A DNA stretch of 64,000 nt. Source: Leptotrichia hofstadii. Lineage in GTDB: Bacteria; Fusobacteriota; Fusobacteriia; Fusobacteriales; Leptotrichiaceae. Each line of letters opens with the position of its first letter. Positions within the stretch are counted from its first letter, which is position 1. The stretch covers positions 62,001 to 126,000 of the forward strand of contig NZ_AP019823.1 in NCBI RefSeq assembly GCF_007990525.1, given 5' to 3'. A program made the position numbers and the translations under genes. Shown in pieces: positions 26,412-35,579 of this stretch. Below the pieces are notes generated by a model. It searched no databases. It was given only the letters and a program-made list of their open reading frames with translations, and was not told the origin of the DNA.

Positions 26412-27291
26412 AAAAATTGATATTCTTATGGCAACCTACAATGGCGAGAAATATTTAGCCGAACAGCTTGATTCAATCATTAACCAGACATATCATAATT
26501 GGAATTTACTGATACGTGATGATAATTCTACAGACAGAACATTGGAAATTATACAAGATTATCAGAAAAAGGACAATAGAATAAAACTTTTAAAGGATAA
26601 TAAGGGAAATCTTGGAATAGTGAAGAATTTTGAAGAACTGTTAAAAAATTCGGAATCTGAATTTATAATGTTTTCCGATCAGGATGATATCTGGATTGAA
26701 AACAAGCTGGATGCATACTTAAAAACAGCAGAAAAAATTAAAACCAAAGGATTTCTGCTTCATTCTGACGCTGTTTTGTTTAATAAAAATAAATCAGATG
26801 CTTCAATCCGGACTTTTATTTCTAAAAAAGCAGAAAAAAAAGGATTAGAAAATACATTCTTCAATTATTTTGTACAAGGAGCCACAATTTTAATTTCAAA
26901 AGAAATAAAAAATTTTATTCTGCCTTTTCCTAAAGAGGCGTATTTGCATGACAGATATATTCATCTTATATCAGAATTATTTTTTGAGAGAGTGTTTATT
27001 AATCAACCTCTAATTTATTACAGACAGCATGATAATAACCAGATCGGAGCTAAAAACTCGCTAAAAAAACTTCTTTCAAAAAGATATTTTGATAATAGGG
27101 ATTATACCATGATAAAGGCAATATTTCTTAAGAATGAAGAATTGTTGACAGATGATAAAAAAAGACTAATTGAAGAATATTTTGAAATAACAGATGTCAA
27201 AAAGAATAGATTTAAGAGATTTCTAGACTTAAAGAAATCTAAAATAGATATGCCATTAAAAAAACAGCTTTCTTTTTTAATAAAAGGATGA
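26398..27291 (+). CDS. Family 2 glycosyltransferase
   Basis: A GT-A enzyme of about 297 residues. It has DILMATYNGEKYLAEQLDSI, LIRDDNSTDRT, the metal site FSDQDDIWIENKLD and QGATILISKEI. The arrangement matches rhamnosyl- and galactosyltransferases of polysaccharide loci. The reading frame is open from a GTG at 26389. ATG 26398 or 26401 is likelier. The gene overlaps the end of its neighbour by 14 nt, so translation is probably coupled. The acceptor and linkage cannot be inferred. Confidence 0.88.
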   Translation: MMENKKIDILMATYNGEKYLAEQLDSIINQTYHNWNLLIRDDNSTDRTLEIIQDYQKKDNRIKLLKDNKGNLGIVKNFEELLKNSESEFIMFSDQDDIWIENKLDAYLKTAEKIKTKGFLLHSDAVLFNKNKSDASIRTFISKKAEKKGLENTFFNYFVQGATILISKEIKNFILPFPKEAYLHDRYIHLISELFFERVFINQPLIYYRQHDNNQIGAKNSLKKLLSKRYFDNRDYTMIKAIFLKNEELLTDDKKRLIEEYFEITDVKKNRFKRFLDLKKSKIDMPLKKQLSFLIKG

Positions 27292-27449
27292 ATAAAGGCT
27301 GGACTTATTCCGGTCATTTTTGTATAATATAGTTAAATCCCTTTAATATTAAATTGACAAATCTGGAAAAAGAAAATTGTGACTTTTGGTTTTGTCTTTA
27401 AATAGATTTTATATATTTAGAGGAATTTATTACAAGAAGGGAGGGCAAC

Positions 27450-28331
27450 TTGAATAAGCATTCTCAAAATAATAAATTAAAAATACTTTTAACAGGCTCA
27501 GATGGTCAATTAGGTCATGATTTCCAAAAACTGTTTGACAATTTAAATATAAATTACGTTGCAACTGACCATAAAGAATTAAATGTAAGTAATGATAATG
27601 AGTTGGAAAATTTTTTTGAAAAAAATAATGATTTTACACACGTAATAAATTGTGCTGCATATAATGATGTGGACAAGGCAGAAATAAATAATAACGCTTT
27701 TTTATTAAATCAAAGAGCTCCCCAGAAATTAGCAGAATTTTCTAAACAGATGAACGCAGTTTTTGTAACTTATTCTACAGATTTTGTATTTGATGGAAAA
27801 AAGGCTGCTCCTTATATTGAAGAAGATGTTCCGAATCCACTTTCTAGATATGCGATTTCAAAGCATGAAGGGGAAAAAGCTGTTTTAGCTGCTTGGCACA
27901 AGTCTTTTGCAATAAGGACTTCGTGGCTTTTTGGAATAAACGGAGAGAATTTTAACACACAGGTCATCAACTGGAGCAAGACTCGTGATAAATTAAGTAT
28001 TGTTGATGATCAGATTTCAGCACCTACTTATTCAAAGGATTTGGCGGAATTTTCATGGAAGCTTATACAGACGGAAAAATACGGATTGTATCATATTACA
28101 AATAGTGGGATTGCCAGCAAGTATGAACAGGCAAAATATGTGCTTGAAAAAATAGGTTGGAAGGGGATTCTTGAAACTGCAAAAACAAAAGATTTCAATC
28201 TTCCGGCTAAAAGACCTTATTTTTCAAAATTATCTTCTGAAAAGGTTGAAAAGCTGCTGGGAAAAAAGATTCCAGATTGGAAAAACGGGATTGACAGGTA
28301 TCTTGAAGAAATGGGGATAATAAAAAAATAA
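27450..28331 (+). CDS. rfbD: dTDP-4-dehydrorhamnose reductase
   Basis: The last step of dTDP-L-rhamnose synthesis, an NADPH-dependent reduction. The 293 residues show LLTGSDGQLGHDFQ, NCAAYNDVDKAE, YSTDFVFDG, the catalytic YAISK (YxxxK) and RTSWLFG. The start is a TTG at 27450. GGGAGG lies at ideal distance before it and no ATG fits. Several residues in the tail depart from the E. coli protein, as usual for this family. A convergent terminator follows. It closes the polysaccharide locus. rfbB and rfbC are elsewhere. Confidence 0.93.
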   Translation: MNKHSQNNKLKILLTGSDGQLGHDFQKLFDNLNINYVATDHKELNVSNDNELENFFEKNNDFTHVINCAAYNDVDKAEINNNAFLLNQRAPQKLAEFSKQMNAVFVTYSTDFVFDGKKAAPYIEEDVPNPLSRYAISKHEGEKAVLAAWHKSFAIRTSWLFGINGENFNTQVINWSKTRDKLSIVDDQISAPTYSKDLAEFSWKLIQTEKYGLYHITNSGIASKYEQAKYVLEKIGWKGILETAKTKDFNLPAKRPYFSKLSSEKVEKLLGKKIPDWKNGIDRYLEEMGIIKK

Positions 28332-28335
28332 TGAT

Positions 28336-28384
28336 AAAAAAGGAATATTCTTCTATAATTCGGGAAGAGATATTCCTTTTGTCG
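28336..28384. terminator. Bidirectional terminator between rfbD and birA
   Basis: AAAAAGGAATATTCTTC pairs with GAAGAGATATTCCTTTT (one bulge or mismatch) across a short loop, with A- and T-runs on the two sides. It separates the convergent rfbD and birA genes. Confidence 0.8.
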
Positions 28385-28396
28385 TTTTTATAAATT

Positions 28397-29101
28397 TTAT
28401 ACAACTTTAAACTCTAAAGAAGTAAATTTCACTTCATCACTATCGCCTTTACCAATCAATGAAATTTGACCTCTTCTATCTACGCGTAAGAATCTGTATT
28501 CTTTTTCCAAAAATTTGCCATTTCGTTTTATTAATATTTTTTTATCTTTTAAGTAGCTATTTTCATTTACAATTTGTAAAATATTTTCCCAATTTTTGTT
28601 TAAACTGTGAAATTGATTCTCAAAATTTGACACGACTTCTTCTATAATTTGCTGTACTGGATGAATTTTTCCAGTAATTTCCACAAGGGAAATGGCTTTT
28701 TCCTGAAACATTCCAAAATCAGTATTGTTAATATTTATTCCAATTCCTACAATTATGTGATCTCTTACTTTTTCACATAAAATTCCACACATTTTTTTAT
28801 TTTCATAATAAATATCGTTTGGCCATTTGAAAGTTAGTTTATCTTGGTTACTTACATAGTTTTTTAATACTTCGTAGACGATATAGCCTGCAAAAATCGT
28901 TATTTTTTCATCCAGTTCGATGTTGTCTCTGACGGCAAAGGAAAACAGTGCGGCTCCTTCGTTTGAAATCCATACACTATCCCTTTTGCCCTTTCCATCT
29001 GTTTGCTTTTTTGCAACTATAACTTCAAATTCTTCTACTTGCAGTTGCCTTCTTAAATATGTATTTGTCGAATTTATTTCATCAAAAAATTTAAATTTCA
29101 A
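28397..29101 (-). CDS. birA: Biotin-[acetyl-CoA-carboxylase] ligase, monofunctional
   Basis: Attaches biotin to carboxylase or decarboxylase carrier domains. The 234 residues contain only the catalytic and C-terminal domains. The N-terminal FFDEINSTNTYLRR is followed by KQTDGKGKRDSVW (a variant of the GRGRRG adenylate loop), KWPNDIY and GIGININ. The HTH repressor domain of E. coli BirA is missing, so it should not repress transcription itself. It lies downstream of the large FakA-FakB-like gene on the same strand. Confidence 0.92.
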   Translation of the reverse strand: MKFKFFDEINSTNTYLRRQLQVEEFEVIVAKKQTDGKGKRDSVWISNEGAALFSFAVRDNIELDEKITIFAGYIVYEVLKNYVSNQDKLTFKWPNDIYYENKKMCGILCEKVRDHIIVGIGININNTDFGMFQEKAISLVEITGKIHPVQQIIEEVVSNFENQFHSLNKNWENILQIVNENSYLKDKKILIKRNGKFLEKEYRFLRVDRRGQISLIGKGDSDEVKFTSLEFKVV

Positions 29102-29152
29102 AGGTATACCTCTTTCTGTTTTATTACTTTAAAATTTTAATTTATTAATACG

Positions 29153-31657
29153 TTAACTCAATCTTGGGAATATGAAAACTCCGTAAACAGGTCCTGCGTG
29201 AGCACCAATTACTGCTCCAATTTCTCTGTTTAATATTAATGAGTTTATTTTCGGATTATTTTCTACTTCTGAATGAATTCTCACTACATTTTCAAGCTCT
29301 GTCGGAGTCCCGCCCCAACCAGTCATAAGAACGATGCTCTGTTTCTTGCTTTCACGTTCAATGTATTTTTCGATGTATTTTTGTGCATTACGTTCACCTA
29401 GAACTTTTTTCTCAACTGTAACTTCTCCTTGGTTTACAGTTAAAATAGGTTTCATATTTAATGCTCCTGCTATTGTTGAACTTGCTTTTCCGATTCTTCC
29501 GCCTTTTTCAAGATATTTCAAGTCTGGAATAATCATAAGAAGTTTTCCTTTTGTTCTAAAATTGTTTACCCAGTTGATAATCTCTGTAAAGCTTTCTCCT
29601 CTTAATGATTTTCCAGCGGCTCCTAAGGCAAGGAATCCTTGCAGCAATGAAGCTCCCATGCTATCAATTAATTCAATGTCATTTTCCCTGTTTGTCAAAC
29701 TTCGTCCAACTTTTGCGGCTTGTATCGTTCCACTTAATTTTGAAGATGGATGAATTGAAATTATCTTTTTATAGCCTTTTTCAAATAGTTTATTGTAGGC
29801 ATTTAAAAAGTCTTGCGGTGATGGCTGAGATGTCTTTATTGCTGCGTCATTGTCAAGCATTTCATGCCAAAATTCAGGTTTTGTAATTTCTATTCCGTCT
29901 CTATAAAGTTCTCCATTTATATCAATTTTCAAAGGCACAATTTTTATTGGCAGCCCTTCAATATCGTCGTAGGTCAAATCTGATACAGAGTCTGTCAAAA
30001 TAGCTATTTCAGGCATATTTGGATCTTTATTTTCAATATACAGGTAATAATAGTAATTTTCCTGATTTCCATCAATAATTGAAGTTTTTATTCCAGATAA
30101 TTTTTCTTCAATATTTTTTTGTGAATTTTCATCTTTTTCATTTCCACTTACTATAATGGCTGTTATTGTATTTTTAGTTACTAAATCAGATAATATAGCA
30201 TCTGTAATATCTTTTAACGATTTTTTTGCATATTTTATTTTTCCATTTACAAGTCCTATAAAGTCATTTTTTGCTATTGTCAGTTCATCTACTTTTGTAT
30301 CTCTTACAGCTTTAGTAATTTCCACAGAATAGTTTCTTGCAGCGGCTTCTTTTACTTCGTCAATGTCATTTTCCTTGTGTTTTAAGAAATAATACCCGTC
30401 AAGCATTGTTTTAGTATCCAGAACCATTACTGTTTTTTGAGATTTTTCAGCGGCCATTTTAGCTGTTGTAATAACATTTTTGTTGTTTGGCAAGACATAA
30501 ACATTTTCTTTTTCAGCTTTATCAATTGCATTTAATATTTCCTGAACACTTGGATTTTTACTCTGTCCTCCAAGAATAACCACATCGGCACCGATTTTCA
30601 AAAATTCATCTTTCAAGTTTTCAGAATCAGCAAGAATTACAAACGCAGATTTTGTTTTATCAATTTTTGAATTTACAAAGATTTTAGCTTCATCCCGTTC
30701 ACTGAAGATTTGCAGATTATCATGCTGCAATCTCATATTTTCTATCTTCATTTTTTCAAGAGGACCATATTCAAGTGCTATTTCCATTGCTTTTCCAGGA
30801 TGGTTGGTATGAATATGAGTCTTGAACTTTTTGGAAGTTTGTGCAAATACGGCAGAATCACCCAGTTCAAGTACACGTTTTTTATATTCTTCTGTGTCAA
30901 AGTCTCCATTTAGAATAATGTATTCTGTACAGTATTGGAAATGAATGCTTTCAGGATCGTGATCAATATTTGCGATTGTTTTGTCAAATTCATTTTCCTT
31001 TACTTGAGCCTTTTGTAATTCAACTAATAAATTTAACTCCGTTGTAACTTTATAGAATCCTTCAAAAAAGAAAAACAGCCCTTTTCCACCAGCGTCAACT
31101 ACTCCAGCTTCTTTTAGTTTTGGCAGTAATTCAGGCGTTTCTTCCACAGCCTGCTCTCCAGCTTTAACGATTTCTCTTAAAAATTCCACTAAATCTTCAA
31201 ATTTATCCGCACATTCTGCAGCTTTTTCAGAAATCTTTCTGATAACTGTCAAAATTGTTCCTTCTATCGGTTCGCTTACAGCGCTGTAAGCAGTTTCCTT
31301 GGCACTTGAAAGAGCTTCGGCAACATCTTTTGGAAGTAATTTAACTTTATCTCCAATACCTTTTAAAAACCCTGTAATTACTTGCGATAAAATTGTGCCA
31401 GAATTTCCTCTAGCTCCCATTAATACAGCTTCTTCAACTACTTCTACAAGTTGTGGCATTTTTATTTTATCATCTGTTTTTTCTTCCAGATCATTTATCA
31501 TCGAATTTAATGTCATAGACATATTGCTTCCAGTATCTCCATCAGGTACTGGGTAAACATTTAATTCATTTAATAAGTCTTCGTGTTTTGTAACCCACTT
31601 TCCACCACCAATGAAGACTAATTTTAGCCTCTTGGCGTCCAAATATTTTATTGCCAT
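29153..31657 (-). CDS. Fused fatty acid kinase: DAK2/FakA-like plus DegV/FakB-like protein
   Basis: An 834-residue protein joining two normally separate proteins. Residues about 1-540 are FakA/DAK2-like: a kinase domain with NVYPVPDGDTGSNMSMTLNS and GARGNSGTILSQV, then a middle domain. From about residue 550 the sequence is DegV/FakB-like, with EIAILTDSVSDL, TSQPSPQDF, SIHPSSKLSGT and NREIGAVIGAHAGPVYGV. In Firmicutes FakA phosphorylates fatty acids held by FakB, so this fusion could be a self-contained fatty acid kinase feeding phospholipid synthesis. GGAGGAAA precedes the ATG. Domain boundaries are estimated by eye. Confidence 0.88.
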   Translation of the reverse strand: MAIKYLDAKRLKLVFIGGGKWVTKHEDLLNELNVYPVPDGDTGSNMSMTLNSMINDLEEKTDDKIKMPQLVEVVEEAVLMGARGNSGTILSQVITGFLKGIGDKVKLLPKDVAEALSSAKETAYSAVSEPIEGTILTVIRKISEKAAECADKFEDLVEFLREIVKAGEQAVEETPELLPKLKEAGVVDAGGKGLFFFFEGFYKVTTELNLLVELQKAQVKENEFDKTIANIDHDPESIHFQYCTEYIILNGDFDTEEYKKRVLELGDSAVFAQTSKKFKTHIHTNHPGKAMEIALEYGPLEKMKIENMRLQHDNLQIFSERDEAKIFVNSKIDKTKSAFVILADSENLKDEFLKIGADVVILGGQSKNPSVQEILNAIDKAEKENVYVLPNNKNVITTAKMAAEKSQKTVMVLDTKTMLDGYYFLKHKENDIDEVKEAAARNYSVEITKAVRDTKVDELTIAKNDFIGLVNGKIKYAKKSLKDITDAILSDLVTKNTITAIIVSGNEKDENSQKNIEEKLSGIKTSIIDGNQENYYYYLYIENKDPNMPEIAILTDSVSDLTYDDIEGLPIKIVPLKIDINGELYRDGIEITKPEFWHEMLDNDAAIKTSQPSPQDFLNAYNKLFEKGYKKIISIHPSSKLSGTIQAAKVGRSLTNRENDIELIDSMGASLLQGFLALGAAGKSLRGESFTEIINWVNNFRTKGKLLMIIPDLKYLEKGGRIGKASSTIAGALNMKPILTVNQGEVTVEKKVLGERNAQKYIEKYIERESKKQSIVLMTGWGGTPTELENVVRIHSEVENNPKINSLILNREIGAVIGAHAGPVYGVFIFPRLS

Positions 31658-31759
31658 TATTTCCTCCTAAAAATAATTTTTATCTTAAAATCTGTTTTTT
31701 AACTTGTTTTTCGAATACTTCTTTAAGCATTCAGATAAATCATTTTTTTAAAGTTTTTA

Positions 31760-32254
31760 TTATTTTACATTTATTAGAAATTTTTGAAATAATTTATCTT
31801 TTTTCAAAATAGTTTCAATAAATTCCCGCACTGCTCCTTCTCCACCATTTTTTGTGGAAACGAAGTCTGCTATTATTTTTGCTTCATTTACTCCATCTAG
31901 TGGAGTTCCAGAAAATCCTACTTTTTTCATAATTTTTATATCATTTAAATCGTCACCCATATAGGCAATTTCTTCTTTTTGAAGTCCTGTGATTTGCATT
32001 ATTTCATCTAAAATAACAGTTTTTTCTGAAATGTCCTGATACAGGTATTTTATTTTAAGCCTTTCGGCACGTTTGCTTACCAGTTCAGATTTTGCGCCTG
32101 TAATAATTCCAAATTCAATGCCTAATTTTTGTGCATTTACAATGGCATAGCCGTCCTTTACGTTGAATTTCTTTAATTCTTCGCCACTATTCCCAAGGTA
32201 GATACCGCCATCAGTAAGTGTTCCATCTACATCCAGTAAAATTAATTTTATCAT
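31760..32254 (-). CDS. KdsC-like HAD phosphatase
   Basis: A small HAD-superfamily phosphatase, 164 residues and with no cap domain. Motifs are LLDVDGTLTDG (DxD nucleophile), GIITGAKS (motif II), a lysine in the YLYQDISEKT region, and AYMGDDLNDIKIMKKVGFS (motif III). The pattern and length match KdsC, which removes phosphate from KDO-8-phosphate for LPS core. Related sugar phosphatases cannot be excluded. An upstream in-frame ATG at 32317 overlaps the -35 box, so the ATG at 32254 with GGAGAG before it is the real start. Confidence 0.85.
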   Translation of the reverse strand: MIKLILLDVDGTLTDGGIYLGNSGEELKKFNVKDGYAIVNAQKLGIEFGIITGAKSELVSKRAERLKIKYLYQDISEKTVILDEIMQITGLQKEEIAYMGDDLNDIKIMKKVGFSGTPLDGVNEAKIIADFVSTKNGGEGAVREFIETILKKDKLFQKFLINVK

Positions 32255-32287
32255 TTTCTCTCCATTTTTTATATACAGCTTGCTATT

Positions 32288-32317
32288 ATTATACCACAAG
32301 ATATGCTTATTGTTCAA
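32288..32317 (-). promoter_or_regulatory. Promoter of the KdsC-like gene
   Basis: TTGAAC (32317-32312), 18-nt spacer, TATAAT (32293-32288) on the minus strand. It sits inside the longest open frame and so fixes the start downstream at 32254. Confidence 0.75.
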
Positions 32318-32351
32318 ATTTATTTTTTTAAATAAATTGATTATTTTTTTA

Positions 32352-32414
32352 ACAAGGCTGTCAAATTAATTACTATGGAATTTTATTTCTGTTTTTTCAA
32401 TGGAGTTTAGTATA
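32352..32414 (-). repeat. Element C copy 2
   Basis: On the minus strand it begins TATACTAAACTCC and ends TTTGACAGCCTTGT. It matches the copy at 41040-41102 with 9 mismatches in 63 positions, counted by eye. It has no coding content. It lies between lysS and the KdsC-like gene. Confidence 0.8.
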
Positions 32415-32443
32415 AAAGTAATTAATCCTTTTGTATAGCTGTA

Positions 32444-32479
32444 TAAAAAAAGACTCTAAGTTTTCATAAACCTAGAGTT
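32444..32479 (-). terminator. Terminator downstream of lysS
   Basis: On the minus strand CTCTAGGTTT pairs with AAACTTAGAG around a short loop, followed by a T-run. A near-identical terminator lies at 40501-40536. Confidence 0.85.
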
Positions 32480-32528
32480 TTTATATTTTTTAAATTTGTT
32501 GATATTATACAATCTATGTTATGTTAAA

Positions 32529-34013
32529 TTATAATTCGATATCTTCTTTTCTTAAAGTTGGGAATAAAATAACGTCCCTTATTGAAGCAGAATTTGTCTG
32601 CAGCATAACTAATCTGTCAATTCCTATTCCAAGTCCTCCTGCTGGCGGCATTCCATATTCTAAGGCACGGATATAGTCTAAATCCATTCCTTGCGCTTCA
32701 TCATCTCCAGCTTCTTTTAATTTCACTTGTTCTTCAAATCTTTCCTTCTGATCTCTAGGATCATTCAATTCTGAATAAGCATTTGCAAATTCTCTTCCTG
32801 AAATAAATAACTCAAATCTGTCTACCCATTCAGTTTCACCTTTCTGATTTTTTGAAAGTGGAGAAATTTCTTTTGGATATTCAGTAATAAAAGTCGGATT
32901 TAATAAAGTTCCCTCGACTTTTTCTTCAAATATCAAGTTTAAAATTCCATATTTTGTATAAGTTCTGTCCTTTTCTAGTGGAATATTCATTTCTTTCGCT
33001 TTATTTATAGCATCTTCATCACTGCTAACTGTGTCAAAATCAAATCCAGTTGTTTCTTTTACAATTCCCTTCATTGTAACACGTCTCCAAGGCTTTGCCA
33101 TATTAATAGTCTTATCTTCATATTCAATCTCATATTTACCATGAAGCTCAAATGTTAAGCTTGAAATCAAATCTTCTGTCAAGTCCATCATATCATTAAA
33201 ATCAGCATAAGCCTGATATAGTTCCATCATTGTAAATTCTGGATTATGTTTTATTGAAATTCCTTCATTTCTAAAACTTCTGTTTATTTCAAACACTTTT
33301 TCAAATCCACCTACAAGCAGTCTTTTTAAGTATAATTCAGGTGCTATTCTCAAGAACAGCTCCATATCAAGTGCATTATGATGTGTTACAAATGGTCTTG
33401 CTGTAGCTCCTCCAGCAACTGGGTGCATCATTGGAGTTTCCACTTCTGTAAATCCTTGTTTTTCAAGATAGCTTCTAAAAAATCTTATAATTTGAAATCT
33501 TTTTTTCATAGTATCCATAACTTCTCTGTTCATTACAAGATCTACATATCTTTGTCTGTAACGAGTTTCGATGTTAGTTAACCCATGAAATTTTTCTGGA
33601 AGCGGACGTACATTTTTAGATAATACCTCAAAAGAATCTACTCTTAAAGTCAATTCTCCAGTATTAGTTCTAAAAAGTTTCCCTTCTAGACCAATAAAGT
33701 CTCCAAGTCCCATTTTTTTATAAATTTCGTACTGTTCTTCTCCAACTTCATCTTTTTTTACATAATACTGAATTTTCCCAGTTGGATCCTGAATTTGTCC
33801 AAATCCATTTTTTCCCATTCTTCTAAAGGCAACGATTCTTCCCGCTGTTTTAAATACTTTGTCACAAGTTTCATCATATCGATTTATTTCTGCAATATCA
33901 TTTAATTTTTCATATTTTCGTCCATACGGCTCAATGCCTATTTCTTTTAGTTCTTCTACTTTTTTTAATTTTTCTTTTATAATACCATTATCATTGTGGT
34001 TTTGATTTCTCAT
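32529..34013 (-). CDS. lysS: Lysyl-tRNA synthetase (class II)
   Basis: Charges tRNA-Lys. The 494 residues have the OB-fold anticodon-binding domain (about 50-160) and the class II core. Motif 2 is [21 protein letters not shown] and motif 3 is [16 protein letters not shown]- and lysine-binding residues lie in [10 protein letters not shown] and [11 protein letters not shown]. Length and order are normal for the bacterial enzyme. AAAGGAAAAA precedes the ATG at 34013. A terminator follows at 32444. A repeat element (type B) separates it from the upstream DUF1934-like gene. Confidence 0.97.
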   Translation of the reverse strand: MRNQNHNDNGIIKEKLKKVEELKEIGIEPYGRKYEKLNDIAEINRYDETCDKVFKTAGRIVAFRRMGKNGFGQIQDPTGKIQYYVKKDEVGEEQYEIYKKMGLGDFIGLEGKLFRTNTGELTLRVDSFEVLSKNVRPLPEKFHGLTNIETRYRQRYVDLVMNREVMDTMKKRFQIIRFFRSYLEKQGFTEVETPMMHPVAGGATARPFVTHHNALDMELFLRIAPELYLKRLLVGGFEKVFEINRSFRNEGISIKHNPEFTMMELYQAYADFNDMMDLTEDLISSLTFELHGKYEIEYEDKTINMAKPWRRVTMKGIVKETTGFDFDTVSSDEDAINKAKEMNIPLEKDRTYTKYGILNLIFEEKVEGTLLNPTFITEYPKEISPLSKNQKGETEWVDRFELFISGREFANAYSELNDPRDQKERFEEQVKLKEAGDDEAQGMDLDYIRALEYGMPPAGGLGIGIDRLVMLQTNSASIRDVILFPTLRKEDIEL

Positions 34014-34154
34014 TCATTTTTCCTTTCTGCTTTTTTATTATGAAATAAATGTATTTATATCTTTATCTTTCTACTATTTAGATTTAAAAAATAAAATCTA
34101 AATAATAGATTTGATTCCCCAAAAATCAAAATATTTCTAATTTAAAGTAATATT

Positions 34155-34217
34155 TTTATAAGAAAGTTTTGTGTAGATTGGGGATGTAAGGGCATGGCGA
34201 TTGATGCTCCTGCTTAA
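34155..34217 (+). repeat. Single-hairpin dispersed element, type B copy 2
   Basis: It has the same TTTTATAAGAAAGTTTTG head as the copy at 735. The hairpin (34186-34195 with 34204-34213) forms 9 of 10 pairs, two of them G-U, around the loop GGCGATTG, then TTAAA. The end touches the stop of the DUF1934-like gene. A role as terminator is possible. Confidence 0.8.
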
Positions 34218-34585
34218 ATATCTATAAATTGTACTTCTAAATTTATACTGTTTATTATTTCATTGCTATGTATTATATCATATTCCAGCATTATTTTTCC
34301 ATTTTCTTTTTCAAATTTTTTTGTAAAAATCTCATATTTTCCATGAAATTGCTTTGTAATATAGGTAAATAAAGTATTTTTATTATTTTTAAATATTTGC
34401 TTGGAATTGATTTGCCCATAGCGAAAAATCTCTATAAAATCACCTTTATCAATAATTTTACAGTTTCCATATTCGTCTTTATAATGATATTCTTTTTTTT
34501 CTTCAAGATTTATCATATTTTCCAGTTCAAATAATTTTTCATAATTTTGTTCAAAGCTATCTGAACTTTTAATTTTTATTTTCAT
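34214..34585 (-). CDS. Small beta-rich protein, DUF1934-like
   Basis: A 123-residue protein with alternating hydrophobic and charged stretches, consistent with a small beta barrel of the lipocalin type. The layout resembles DUF1934 (YwiB) proteins: an N-terminal MKIKIKS strand, a central KGDFIEIFRYGQ, and a C-terminal EYDIIHSNEIINSINLEV. The match is from memory and moderate. No function is known for the family. It lies 21 bp downstream of the acidic protein gene and is probably co-transcribed with it. Confidence 0.6.
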   Translation of the reverse strand: MKIKIKSSDSFEQNYEKLFELENMINLEEKKEYHYKDEYGNCKIIDKGDFIEIFRYGQINSKQIFKNNKNTLFTYITKQFHGKYEIFTKKFEKENGKIMLEYDIIHSNEIINSINLEVQFIDI

Positions 34586-34606
34586 TTCATTCCTTTAGTT
34601 TATTTT

Positions 34607-35035
34607 TTATTCATCATCATCGTCAAAGAAATCATCTAAGAACTCAGATAAATCCTCATCATCTTCGTCTTCATTGCCAAAAAATTCATTTTCTTCATCT
34701 TCGTCTTCTAATGCGTCAAAGTTTCTTTCATCATATTCTCCATCCACATTTTCATCTTTATCATATTCCCCAAAATCTTCATTCCAATACATATAATCCT
34801 TGTCAGAGCCGTAATATTCATCATTCCATATTTCCAACACCTGATCTTCTTCATCTTCATCTAAATCATACAGTTCCTCTTCAATACTGTCATAATAAAA
34901 CACTTTCTTTTCCCCAGTTTCATCATCACAAACTAAATATTCCTTATCTCCTACCGTAACATTGGAAAGGCAAGTATAACCTTCTACATCTCCTTCGTTG
35001 TTAATTCTTTCAAATTCTTCCCCAGCAGAATACAT
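34607..35035 (-). CDS. Highly acidic protein with DUF1292-like N-terminus
   Basis: A 142-residue protein. The N-terminal part (about 1-55), with the YTCLSNVTVGDKEYLVCDDE segment, resembles the small DUF1292 domain. The C-terminal ~85 residues are dominated by D and E with scattered aromatic residues, and the chain ends in EFLDDFFDDDDE. The protein must be strongly negatively charged. Its function is unknown. The gene lies between rlmH (12 bp upstream) and the DUF1934-like gene. GGAGG precedes its start. Confidence 0.72.
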   Translation of the reverse strand: MYSAGEEFERINNEGDVEGYTCLSNVTVGDKEYLVCDDETGEKKVFYYDSIEEELYDLDEDEEDQVLEIWNDEYYGSDKDYMYWNEDFGEYDKDENVDGEYDERNFDALEDEDEENEFFGNEDEDDEDLSEFLDDFFDDDDE

Positions 35036-35047
35036 ATTTTTCCTCCA

Positions 35048-35518
35048 TTATTTATGATATTTTATATTATTATTAATTGAAATCCATCTGTATATTTGCT
35101 CTGTCAAAATTAATCGCATAAGCTGATGTGGAAATGTCATTGGTGAAAAACATAGTCTAAAGTCTACAATTTTTCGCAAGTTGTCATTTACACCGTTGGA
35201 TCCGCCTATTATGAAATTAATTTCGCTGTTTGTTATGGAAATTTTTTCGATTTTATCTGCCATTTCTTCAGAAGACAGCATTTTTCCACTTAAGTCAAGC
35301 AAAATATTATATGAATAATTTTTTTTTGAAATAGCAGTTATTATTCTTTCAGTTTCTGAATTTATTGCATTTTCAATCCCCTTGTTATCATCTTCTTCAG
35401 CCAGTTCAGTAATATCGAGTTTTATGTATTTTGACAACCTTTTTGAAAACTCAGCTATTCCCTCTTTTATGTATTTATCTTTTATTTTTCCAATACACAC
35501 TACATTAATTCTTATCAT
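35048..35518 (-). CDS. rlmH: 23S rRNA (pseudouridine1915-N3)-methyltransferase
   Basis: A SPOUT-family methyltransferase that modifies helix 69 of 23S rRNA on assembled ribosomes. The 156 residues are the normal length. Motifs are VVCIGKIKDKYIKEGI at the start, LDLSGKMLSSEEMA, FIIGGSNGVNDNLR (knot and SAM site), and the tail SPMTFPHQLMRLILTEQIYR. It is flanked by mutL upstream and the acidic protein downstream, all on one strand with short gaps. Confidence 0.96.
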   Translation of the reverse strand: MIRINVVCIGKIKDKYIKEGIAEFSKRLSKYIKLDITELAEEDDNKGIENAINSETERIITAISKKNYSYNILLDLSGKMLSSEEMADKIEKISITNSEINFIIGGSNGVNDNLRKIVDFRLCFSPMTFPHQLMRLILTEQIYRWISINNNIKYHK

Positions 35519-35579
35519 ATTTTTTCCTTATTGTCAAAAGTTTTTTCAATTTTTTACTAAATTTTCTCAATTTTTACCC

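Noticed and set aside
32255-32317. Longer KdsC-like protein starting at ATG 32317
   Set aside because: The ATG overlaps the -35 box of the promoter, and family members begin at MIKLILLD.
34711-34959. Plus-strand open frame of 82 codons, rich in H and L
   Set aside because: It is the mirror of the acidic protein gene (D and E codons reversed) and has no SD.
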